Part shown: positions 27,026 through 34,035 of the stretch, piece by piece
Layout: every line of letters begins with the position of its first letter
How positions within the stretch are numbered: position 1 is the first letter of the stretch
DNA from: JAMCYG01 sp027365565
GTDB lineage: Archaea > Micrarchaeota > Micrarchaeia > Micrarchaeales > Micrarchaeaceae
Assembly (NCBI GenBank): GCA_027365565.1
Contig: DAHXMI010000004.1
Location: 1-64,000 of the forward strand
DNA length: 64,000 nucleotides
Direction: 5' to 3'
The notes under the pieces: generated by a model
What the model saw: only the letters and a program-made list of their open reading frames with translations
What the model was told of the DNA's origin: nothing
The model's database searches: none
Position numbers and translations under genes: made by a program

Positions 27026-27097
27026 TGGGCCCGAGGAGAATTGAACTCCTGATCTTCACTGTGTGAGAGTGACGTCTTACCACTAGACCACGGGCCC
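27026..27097 (-). tRNA. tRNA-Val (CAC)
   Basis: On the minus strand the acceptor GGGCCCG pairs with CGGGCCC. The anticodon stem TCACT/AGTGA encloses CTCACAC, giving anticodon CAC, and the T arm is AGGAG-TTCAATT-CTCCT. CCA is not encoded. A TATA-like GTTAATAAAC lies about 25 nt upstream of the 5' end. Confidence 0.95.
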
Positions 27098-27268
27098 GCG
27101 AATAGCTAATTGCGTAAAAGTTTATTAACCCTTGCTGGGCAGGACGCAAATCTTTTTTGCCTCGAACACCGTTGTGTTCTAAACTCGCGCGCTCATGGAA
27201 ACCAGTGCCTACCTCACCCCACTTACTCTTAATAATTGTTCTTGAGATGTGTTATTCGTGGTGGGTTT

Positions 27269-27817
27269 ATGACTGTTTTTTATACGGGAAAGGGAGATGA
27301 CGGCAAGACCGGCACGCTGGGCGGCACGAGGGTTGACAAGGATAGCACAATGATGGATGCGATCGGCGACCTCGACGAACTGAACAGCAGTGTAGGTATG
27401 GCAGTATCGCTGTGCAGGCACAAGAGTCTTACTGATATGCTAAAGGAAGTGCAGAATGACCTTTTCATAATCTCTGCTGAGATAGCGTCGTTTGGGAAGC
27501 CCAGCAGCATAAAAGGCCTCAGTTCCATCGACCAGAAAAGTGTGGATAAGCTTGAAGAGTACACTTCAAGGCTCGGCAAGGAGATACCCGAGCTGAAGGG
27601 ATTCGTGCTTCCTGGAGGAAGCGAGCTCGGCGCGCATCTGCATTACTCGAGAGCGCTGTCGCGCAGAGCGGAGCGCTCAGTTATAAGGGCGGCAAAAGAT
27701 GCAAAAATCAGTGACAGCGTCAGAAGTTACATGAACAGGCTATCTTCGTTCCTGTTTGCTGCCGCATTGTATTCGAATGAGAAAAGCGGCAGGGTAGGGG
27801 AGCATCCTTGGTATTGA
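27269..27817 (+). CDS. PduO-type ATP:cob(I)alamin adenosyltransferase
   Basis: The N-terminal YTGKGDDGKTGTLGGTRVDKD is the ATP-binding start of PduO/MMAB enzymes. Later motifs are FVLPGGSELGAHLHYSRALSRRAER and YMNRLSSFLF. The enzyme makes adenosylcobalamin. ATG 27269 follows GGTGG and gives the usual start; an in-frame ATG at 27236 adds 11 unlikely residues. No B12-dependent enzyme is visible in this window. Confidence 0.93.
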   Translation: MTVFYTGKGDDGKTGTLGGTRVDKDSTMMDAIGDLDELNSSVGMAVSLCRHKSLTDMLKEVQNDLFIISAEIASFGKPSSIKGLSSIDQKSVDKLEEYTSRLGKEIPELKGFVLPGGSELGAHLHYSRALSRRAERSVIRAAKDAKISDSVRSYMNRLSSFLFAAALYSNEKSGRVGEHPWY

Positions 27818-27832
27818 ACCTGAGCTGCTCTG

Positions 27833-28300
27833 TTACTTCACTTCGAAGTACTCCTTGAACTTCGGCGTGGTCTCCACTCTCTTCGACCTTCCTACCCTCT
27901 TGGCGGAGACGAACTCTTTCTCGAGCAGCTCCTTCATGTAGTCATAGGTGGAGCTGCCGAAGGACTTTACTATCGCGCTCTGCAATATCGGCTCGTTCTT
28001 GCTGACGTACGCGAGTATCCTGAGCGCGCCGTTGGAGATATCTGGCTGGCCCGCGAGAGCGCTCACTTTCTCGGAATACGGGCTCTTCACGGACATCATG
28101 TACTTGCTGCCTATCTTCGAGACGGTCACCGCGCCGTTCCTCTGCTCGTACTCTTTTATGAGCCCGTCCATTATGCGGCCGACAGCGCCTGGCGAGGCTA
28201 TTCCTATAACCTTGGCTAGATCCTCGGCGCTCAAAGCGTCGCCGGACACGAAAAGTGCCGCTTCGGCAAGCCTGGCATATTCAGCCTCTTTCTCATCCAT
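27833..28300 (-). CDS. scpB: segregation and condensation protein B (ScpB)
   Basis: This 155-residue protein has the tandem winged-helix pattern of ScpB, seen at AEAALFVSGDALSAEDLAKVIG and LRILAYVSKNEPILQSAIVKSFG. With ScpA it forms the kleisin subcomplex of SMC condensin. Its ATG shares bases with the stop of scpA (TGATG), showing translational coupling. Confidence 0.9.
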   Translation of the reverse strand: MDEKEAEYARLAEAALFVSGDALSAEDLAKVIGIASPGAVGRIMDGLIKEYEQRNGAVTVSKIGSKYMMSVKSPYSEKVSALAGQPDISNGALRILAYVSKNEPILQSAIVKSFGSSTYDYMKELLEKEFVSAKRVGRSKRVETTPKFKEYFEVK

Positions 28301-29061
28301 CAGCCCGCACCCGTGCCGTCGCCTTGCTTGAGCAGCTTTATTATTATCTCGCCGAAGAACTCCTCCTGAAACATCGTTATCTTCGAGTCGGTAGCCAGAA
28401 ATAGGAGCGGCACGAAAAGGTCTAGCAGGACGCTTTCGGAGCCTTTCATGCCTCTCGAGAGGTCCATGAACGTCACCATACTCTTCCTGTCCACGCTCTT
28501 CCTCACGAGGCCGAACGCGCTCTCTATCTTTTCGTCTATGTCATCCATGTTGACTATGAATTCCATAGGCGTGTTTTCCATGGTTATCTTATCCGCCCTT
28601 CTTTCCTTCGCCTTCATTGCACCTTCCAGCGCGTTGATGAGCTCGTCCAGAGTTATCTTCCTCCTCGGCTGCATCCTGAACTTTGGCGTGAGCTCAGGTA
28701 TGCTCGGCAATATGCGGCCTCCCGGTGCTGCCTCTTCCTGACTGCTGGGCTCGGGCTCCGGCTCCTCGAAGAGGTTTATCGTCTCGCTTTTGAGCCTTAG
28801 AAGTATGGAGGCCGCGAGTATCATGTTCGCAGGTATCCTGAGGTCGAGAACCTTCATGCGCTTCACGGCGCCGATGTAGCTGTCGACCACCTGCACAAGG
28901 TCGACGTCCCATGGGTCTATCTTGTTTGTGGCCACAAGGTCTATGAGCAGCTCGCGCCATGTGGCGTTGGCCACCAGCTCTTCCAGATTAAGGCTGCCGT
29001 TCTGCATTACAGTATCGCTCACTTCGGCTAAGCTGATGGAGTCGTTGAGGGCTATCGCCAT
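28300..29061 (-). CDS. scpA: segregation and condensation protein A (ScpA kleisin)
   Basis: The start shows the kleisin pattern LEELVANATWRELLIDLVATNKIDPWDVDLVQVVDSYI and KVLDLRIPANMILAASILLRLKSE. An acidic linker follows, and a C-terminal winged helix ends the protein, the usual layout of ScpA that bridges the SMC heads. The 253-residue length is normal. GGGAGC precedes the ATG. No smc gene is in the window. Confidence 0.9.
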   Translation of the reverse strand: MAIALNDSISLAEVSDTVMQNGSLNLEELVANATWRELLIDLVATNKIDPWDVDLVQVVDSYIGAVKRMKVLDLRIPANMILAASILLRLKSETINLFEEPEPEPSSQEEAAPGGRILPSIPELTPKFRMQPRRKITLDELINALEGAMKAKERRADKITMENTPMEFIVNMDDIDEKIESAFGLVRKSVDRKSMVTFMDLSRGMKGSESVLLDLFVPLLFLATDSKITMFQEEFFGEIIIKLLKQGDGTGAG

Positions 29062-29092
29062 GCTCCCTACCTATCGTGCTGGTCGATAATAC

Positions 29093-30190
29093 TTACGTAT
29101 GCAACCTATTTATTACTATTTTCCTGCGGGACTCTGCCCTGCGCGACGGACTCCGCGTTACCCTGAAGTCGACGACTATCTCCACTTCCTTCGCAGAGTA
29201 GGGGCGCACGTCCCTGCTGAACAGGAACCTTACCTTGTAGCCGTTCATTGAAGCGTGCGCCCGTATGGTCTTCCTTGCATCGGAAAGCGCGGTTTCCTTC
29301 GGGCCGAAGAGGTAGAGGTGTACTGTCGCCCCGTTCCTGGAGATGCGGAACGCGTCATCAAGGAATTCAAGGCTCTTCTGCGGCAGCGGCATGATTATCC
29401 TGTCTGCGGTCCCGTCGTATTCGCCGGGCAGTTTCTTGACGTCGCTGCACAATGCGGCGACGTTCGGCGTCTTGTTGATCTTTATGTTCTCTAACATGTA
29501 CGTGTACGCGGCGCGATTGAGCTCTACCGCGACGACCTTCGAGTCCTTGTGCTCCTTTGCTATTTCTATCGCGAACGGCCCCACACCTGCAAACATCACC
29601 ATCACGCTTTCCTTCGGCCTGCAGAGGGAGCGCACCCTCGCGCGCTCGAATGCCAGCCTGTTCGAGAAGAATGCCTTCCTCACGTCGAATCTGAACATGC
29701 ATCCATTCTCCCTGTGTTCTGCGGCGAACGTGCGCAGCCCAGCGACATACCTGTAATCCCTTGTCCTGTACACACCGTGAACTGGGCCGGCCTTCGCGAT
29801 GACCGTCTTTATGCTGCCGTTAGAATCCATTATCGCCTGAGCGACAAGTTTCTCCTTCGCCCTGAGCGCGTCCTCTATGTCTATTACTGCTATGCTGCCG
29901 TACTGGTCGAAGCCTCGCGCGAGCATCCCCCTCTCTTTGTCGTCGAGCAGCCCTCTTATCTTGGCCGCGTGGCCCTGCCTCCTCTGGCCGGCTTTGGCCC
30001 CTTTCATGCGAACCAGCCTGAGCCCCTTCGATTCAATAAGCTTTTTATCCTTTTCATTCAAAGATACTAGTGGAAAATATACACGTTCAGCCTTGCGCTT
30101 TACGGGATACTCGTTGTTAAGCAGGCCTCTGCTGATGAGCACCCTTCTGTTGCGCTCCGCATCTGATGCGGCGGACTCCGCGTAAAGCAT
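29093..30190 (-). CDS. trm5: tRNA (guanine-37-N1)-methyltransferase Trm5
   Basis: The enzyme makes m1G37, the substrate for TYW1. Motif I is MFAGVGPFAIEIAKE, the acidic ribose-binding residue follows in VVAVELNRAAY, and the catalytic-site loop is IIMPLPQKSLEFL in place of the common NPP form. An N-terminal domain of about 170 residues matches archaeal Trm5b size. ATG 30190 is preferred because the TATA box at 30231-30241 would start transcription near 30210; GTG 30226 is the alternative start. A basic tail ends the protein. Confidence 0.88.
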   Translation of the reverse strand: MLYAESAASDAERNRRVLISRGLLNNEYPVKRKAERVYFPLVSLNEKDKKLIESKGLRLVRMKGAKAGQRRQGHAAKIRGLLDDKERGMLARGFDQYGSIAVIDIEDALRAKEKLVAQAIMDSNGSIKTVIAKAGPVHGVYRTRDYRYVAGLRTFAAEHRENGCMFRFDVRKAFFSNRLAFERARVRSLCRPKESVMVMFAGVGPFAIEIAKEHKDSKVVAVELNRAAYTYMLENIKINKTPNVAALCSDVKKLPGEYDGTADRIIMPLPQKSLEFLDDAFRISRNGATVHLYLFGPKETALSDARKTIRAHASMNGYKVRFLFSRDVRPYSAKEVEIVVDFRVTRSPSRRAESRRKIVINRLHT

Positions 30191-30230
30191 TGCATTGCCA
30201 TTTTGCGGCGATGTGCCGTTTTCCACACGA

Positions 30231-30241
30231 AAGATTATATA
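30231..30241. promoter_or_regulatory. shared TATA box between trm5 and spt5
   Basis: GATTATATAAT is almost symmetric and lies between the divergent trm5 and spt5 genes. It is about 25-50 nt from each start, so it may serve transcription in both directions. No separate TATA box is evident for either gene. Confidence 0.5.
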
Positions 30242-30289
30242 ATAATCTTAATTAAGTATTGTTGCAATGTGCAAACACGAGTGATTGAT

Positions 30290-30742
30290 GTGTTTTTCGT
30301 CATAAAGGTAACGGCGGGCCAGGAAAGGATAGCCGCAAGCATACTGCAGAACAAGATGACAAAGAGCGACCTGCCCATATATTCTATAATGGTCGTCAAC
30401 GGCCTGCGCGGCTACATAATAATAGAGGGCGAGGACGAGACGACCGTCAGGTCTTTCATAACGAAAGAGAGGAACATACGCGGACTGCTGCCGCAGCCTC
30501 TGACGACCGAGGAGATAGACAGGCTCGTAGAGGTCAAGAGCATGGCGCAGCAGATAAACGTCAGCGACATAGTCGAGTTCACCACCGGCCCGTTCAAGGG
30601 CTACAAGGCGAAGGTGCTGAGGACCGACGAGATAAAGGGAGACGTCACGGTCGAACTTATGGATGTCGTTGTGCCAATACCGATTACTGCCAAGATGAAC
30701 ACGGCAAGGGTCATACAGAAGGCAGAGAAGACAGAGGAATGA
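30290..30742 (+). CDS. spt5: transcription elongation factor Spt5 (NusG family)
   Basis: The NGN domain occupies about residues 1-90 (VIKVTAGQERIAAS, NGLRGYIIIEGED, IRGLLPQPLTTEEI) and the KOW domain follows (DIVEFTTGPFKGYKAKVLR). Archaeal Spt5 binds RNA polymerase with Spt4 and raises processivity. The start is a GTG at 30290 with GAGTGA 5 nt upstream; frames opening further upstream carry no family similarity. The uL11 gene follows after 4 nt, the usual archaeal arrangement. Confidence 0.93.
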   Translation: MFFVIKVTAGQERIAASILQNKMTKSDLPIYSIMVVNGLRGYIIIEGEDETTVRSFITKERNIRGLLPQPLTTEEIDRLVEVKSMAQQINVSDIVEFTTGPFKGYKAKVLRTDEIKGDVTVELMDVVVPIPITAKMNTARVIQKAEKTEE

Positions 30743-30746
30743 AAGC

Positions 30747-31214
30747 ATGGCAGAAACAGTCATATCAGGATTGATAGAAGGAGGCAAGGCGAGCGGAGGC
30801 CCGCCTTTCGGCCCGGCCCTTGGGCCGCTCGGCGTGAACATAGGCAAGGTCGTCGAGGAGATAAACGAGAAGACGAAGGGCTTCGCAGGCATGAAGATAC
30901 CCGTGAAGGTCATAGTCGACACGTCCACCAAGGAGTACAGGGTAGAGGCAGGAGCACCGCCGATAAGCGCGCTGATACTCAAGGAAGCTGGCGCAGAGAA
31001 GGGTGCCAAGGAGAAGGGCGAGAAGGTCGGCAACATAACGATCGAGCAGGCGAAGAAGGTTGCACAGGCCAAGGACGAGAAGATCTACGGCAAGAGCCTC
31101 GCGGACAAGGTGAAGCAGGTAATCGGCACGTGCAAGAGCATAGGCGTCACGGTCGAGGGCAAGGATCCCCGCGAAGCGATAAGGCAGATCGACGCAGGAG
31201 AGATCAAGATCTGA
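30747..31214 (+). CDS. rpl11: large ribosomal subunit protein uL11
   Basis: The protein shows the uL11 signature IEGGKASGGPPFGPALGPLG at the start, then GVNIGKVVEEINEKT and the C-terminal rRNA-binding domain (IEQAKKVAQAKDEKIYGKSL, then IGTCKSIGVTVEGKDP). It forms the base of the L11 stalk with the GTPase-associated rRNA. At 155 residues it is typical of archaea. It is in an operon with spt5. Confidence 0.97.
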   Translation: MAETVISGLIEGGKASGGPPFGPALGPLGVNIGKVVEEINEKTKGFAGMKIPVKVIVDTSTKEYRVEAGAPPISALILKEAGAEKGAKEKGEKVGNITIEQAKKVAQAKDEKIYGKSLADKVKQVIGTCKSIGVTVEGKDPREAIRQIDAGEIKI

Positions 31215-31272
31215 CCTTTCCTTTTCCTTATTTTCCAGTTTCTTTTTTCTTAAATCTGCATTTCTATCCTGT

Positions 31273-32679
31273 TTAGCGGTGCTCGTAGTAATAGTCCACC
31301 CTGTCCACCGGCTTCATCGCCTTCTCGCGGACCAGCCAGTAGTACGGAGGGCTGTAAAGGCTGTCAAACCTCCTGTGAAGCAGTTCGCCGACCAGTATGT
31401 CGCTCACTATCATAGAATGCAGTTTTACCCCCTTGAGGGTGTTGGTAAGCTCCTTCTCCGCGGCCTCGAGGTCGCCCTCGGAGAACACGGGCAGCATGTA
31501 TAGGTGCCCGTTGGGGGTCTCCGATGCGCAGTAGTAGGTGAACTTGTTCACGATGCCGTCGGGCCTGCTGATCAGGTATTTGCTGTGCTCATGCGCCTTC
31601 GGCAGGTACTCCGATTCCATGCGTATGTCGGCCATTATCACAGCGCTGTATTTAATGTCCAGCTTCCTTATGTTTATTGTGGGTAGCGTTATTGTGTTCA
31701 TGTCCGTGGAGAACAGGCCCTCGTATGAGTGCTTTGCGCTGCCGGCGGGAAGACCGTACTTGTCATCTATCTTCGAGAAGCTAATCGTGCTGTCCTCGTT
31801 GAGCTCCTTCAGTGTCGCGTACTCTCTGAGCATGAGGTCGGATTTCGAGGGCCTGGGGCCGCCCTTCTTCCTATGCCATATCCTCTCCTCGAGCAGGCTG
31901 AAGAACTCCTTCCTCAGCAGGGAGAAGCCGTAGTTTACCGCGACAGGCGTCGTGTACCAGACGGATTCCACGCCTATCAGCGTGGGTGAGATTCTAACAC
32001 GCTGCAGCACGTCAGCTAGGCGGCCGTTGGTCTCCGCTACGCAGAATATCATTAGGTCGTACTCACCCTTAGTAAGCATGGCAAGCTGTATCCTTCGCTC
32101 CTTCGCCAATACTACCTTCAGGGCCTCGACATCGGGCCACCCCTTCAGGAATTTAGCCAGTATGACGTATTCGAAGAAACCGATCTTCGATGGCTCTATC
32201 GTCATGGTGTACTTGATGTCAAGCTGCTTCTCCAGCCTCCTTATGGCATAAGGTATGCTCTGTGCATTTATGCCGGTTATCTCGCTCATCCTCTGGTAGG
32301 TGAGGCGGGGGTTCATGCTGAGCACCTTAAGCAGGGCGAGATCATTCTCGTCCAGCTTGCTCCTTTTCGTGGCAGCAGAGGCGCCTTCTCCTCTCTTCTC
32401 TTTCTCTTCGAGATCGTTGAGCTTCTCCAGGTACTGGCGCTCCATCTCCTTGATGCTCTCCTTCTTTGCCCTGTGCCTGGCGGGCACCATGAGACCGTCG
32501 TCCTCTATCCATCCAAGATAGCGCGTTATCTTCCTTGGTTTGCCCAGTTCCGGATCCCACTTGCTTGTCGCCTCGAAGAGGCAGAACCTCCTGTTCAGGT
32601 ACCTGAGCTCGAGGTGCGCGCCGTAGGCCTTCTTCAGCCTCTCGAGGCTCTCCCTTACCTTCTCGGGCACTTCCTTCAT
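31273..32679 (-). CDS. large Lrp-like winged-helix regulator, copy 1
   Basis: The 468-residue protein has an N-terminal DNA- or RNA-contact region with KITRYLGWIEDDG (about 48-60), an Lrp/AsnC-type winged helix (LDENDLALLKVLSMNPRLTY near 110), a domain like the Lrp sensor (FEYVILAKFLKGWPD, KGEYDLMIFCVAETNGRL), then a second similar half with KLDIKYSAVIMAD and LLHRRFDSLYS. It is a clear paralogue of the protein at 49615-51099. TATA GCTTAAATATATG (minus strand, about 32701-32713) gives a nearly leaderless mRNA. It is divergent from structured RNA copy 1. Confidence 0.75.
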   Translation of the reverse strand: MKEVPEKVRESLERLKKAYGAHLELRYLNRRFCLFEATSKWDPELGKPRKITRYLGWIEDDGLMVPARHRAKKESIKEMERQYLEKLNDLEEKEKRGEGASAATKRSKLDENDLALLKVLSMNPRLTYQRMSEITGINAQSIPYAIRRLEKQLDIKYTMTIEPSKIGFFEYVILAKFLKGWPDVEALKVVLAKERRIQLAMLTKGEYDLMIFCVAETNGRLADVLQRVRISPTLIGVESVWYTTPVAVNYGFSLLRKEFFSLLEERIWHRKKGGPRPSKSDLMLREYATLKELNEDSTISFSKIDDKYGLPAGSAKHSYEGLFSTDMNTITLPTINIRKLDIKYSAVIMADIRMESEYLPKAHEHSKYLISRPDGIVNKFTYYCASETPNGHLYMLPVFSEGDLEAAEKELTNTLKGVKLHSMIVSDILVGELLHRRFDSLYSPPYYWLVREKAMKPVDRVDYYYEHR

Positions 32680-32683
32680 GTTT

Positions 32684-32732
32684 AACCCTTTTACATAACA
32701 TATATTTAAGCATTTTTGTCATACGAAGGGTT
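32684..32732. promoter_or_regulatory. 7-bp inverted repeat around the regulator promoter
   Basis: AACCCTT (32684-32690) and AAGGGTT (32726-32732) form an inverted repeat 35 nt apart that brackets the TATA box of the regulator gene. The position would suit autoregulation, but a repeat of this length can arise by chance. Confidence 0.3.
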
Positions 32733-32755
32733 TTATTGAAACGTAAATTGAACTG

Positions 32756-32804
32756 CATATATGGGTATATTTGCCTTAATTTTCACAAAAAACAATGTAT
32801 TTTG
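32756..32804. promoter_or_regulatory. conserved upstream block, copy 1
   Basis: The block from ATGGGTATAT through TTTTCACAAAAAA to GTATTTTG recurs at 48558-48603. In both places its end lies about 50 nt before the TATA box of the structured RNA, while the sequence between differs. Conserved content and spacing suggest a binding site for a shared activator or repressor, plausibly one of the paralogous regulators. Confidence 0.55.
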
Positions 32805-32854
32805 AAAGATTATATAATGAACCTGTGCCAGCCATACCTGTGAAACCCAGGAGC

Positions 32855-32865
32855 CTATTTATATG
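32855..32865 (+). promoter_or_regulatory. TATA box of structured RNA copy 1
   Basis: CTATTTATATG is centred 27 nt before 32888, where the closing stem of the RNA begins. The following GAGGTACG is also kept at the second copy. Confidence 0.6.
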
Positions 32866-32887
32866 AGGTACGTTGCTAATACCCTAT

Positions 32888-32995
32888 GGCAGGGAAAAAT
32901 GAGTTCTGGCTCAAGCTAGTCGTTTTTGCCAACTCCACTCCAACAAGACCCACTGCGGGCCGGAACCGAACCCGAATGGCGTTCATTTCCCTGCC
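32888..32995 (+). ncRNA. structured RNA, copy 1 (covarying stems, fixed loop)
   Basis: Closing stem P1 pairs GGCAGGGAAA (32888-32897) with TTTCCCTGCC (32986-32995), extended by TGAG/TTCA after a 2-nt bulge. P2 pairs 32903-32912 with 32957-32966, 10 bp. P3 pairs 32915-32920 with 32952-32956. They enclose a 31-nt loop (32921-32951) containing GCCAACTCCACTCC. Copy 2 at 48688 has the same architecture with compensatory stem changes. A T-rich CTCTCTTTTCTT follows P1. The RNA precedes the gene at 33073 by 77 nt, so it may be a leader or an independent small RNA. Confidence 0.75.
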
Positions 32996-33072
32996 TCTCT
33001 TTTCTTACACTTATCACATTATATACCAGCAACAGGCACAGTACACGGCCGCGCAAACAAATAGGTGATCTG

Positions 33073-33912
33073 ATGACCCAAAGAAAAGGCATAAATATTA
33101 TACTACAAAATACACCTGATTCTCAAATTTTGAGGATTGATAGCAGACAGAAAGGGGGTAAAAGAATGATTTCGGTGTTCGCGAACCTTAAGGAAAGGGC
33201 GGCCGCAAGAAAGGCGGGAAAAGGTAGTGCGCAGGAGCATTACGAGCCTAAGCATCCCAGTCTTATAATGATAGAGAAGGAGAAGGGCAGGATAGGTATA
33301 GCAGTTAACACCGACAGGGTCAGGGAAGCCACGACAGCGGTTTTGAAGAATGTTATGATCGCTACGGAATATGTACAGGCATATGCAAATAGCGCATCAA
33401 AGGGTATAGGCGTGCTCACATTTGGCAAAAAGCTGCGCATTGAGACCGATATGATGCCAAGCACGGAAACGGACGTGCCGGTCGATTATAACTATATGGA
33501 CGCAAAGATGAACGCGGATGAGGTTGTGGTGCTCAGGCACCTCGCTTCGAATGGCAGGGCGGATATAGCGGTTTTGGCTGAGACGAACGGTATGAGCAGG
33601 AGGGACGCATTCAATTCGGCCAGGCTACTGGTAAAAAGAGGGTTGGCGGAGCTTAACGGAGAAACGGCCGCTTACGCGATAACGGAGAACGGCATAAAGG
33701 CACTGTCATACTACGCTTCCGCTGAATACAGGCTAAATGAAGATAAAATGGCACGCAGCATGGCCGCCGCGGCGACTACGCGCGAAGACGACCGTTCCAC
33801 GGCTTGGAGCGCAACAGAAGAGGCGTCCGGAAAAACGAACGATAGCTTCCTGAGGCGCGAAAGAATGGAAAAAGTCGTCGCCTTCAGCATCACAAAGGAT
33901 GAAGGTGTATAA
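33073..33912 (+). CDS. winged-helix protein of unknown function
   Basis: The 279-residue protein has a basic start, a central alpha/beta part (LIMIEKEKGRIGIAVNTDR, then GVLTFGKKLRIETD), a winged helix at about 145-215 (VVVLRHLASNGRADIAVLAE, SARLLVKRGLAELN), and a charged Ala/Thr-rich tail. I do not recognise the family. The alpha/beta part faintly resembles the small proteins at 48880 and 51435, which I cannot establish. AGGTGA lies 4 nt before ATG 33073. A TATA-like CATTATATACC lies at about 33016-33026, and structured RNA copy 1 lies just upstream. Confidence 0.65.
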   Translation: MTQRKGINIILQNTPDSQILRIDSRQKGGKRMISVFANLKERAAARKAGKGSAQEHYEPKHPSLIMIEKEKGRIGIAVNTDRVREATTAVLKNVMIATEYVQAYANSASKGIGVLTFGKKLRIETDMMPSTETDVPVDYNYMDAKMNADEVVVLRHLASNGRADIAVLAETNGMSRRDAFNSARLLVKRGLAELNGETAAYAITENGIKALSYYASAEYRLNEDKMARSMAAAATTREDDRSTAWSATEEASGKTNDSFLRRERMEKVVAFSITKDEGV

Positions 33913-34035
33913 AGCAGAAGCGTAGGTATTTAAACCTTATGAAAATTTCGAAACATTTAAGTAATACGTATGAATGTTAATATATAGGGTGCTTGACTTC
34001 AAAAGTGCCGTTCAACAAATACAAGAGGCGAAAAC

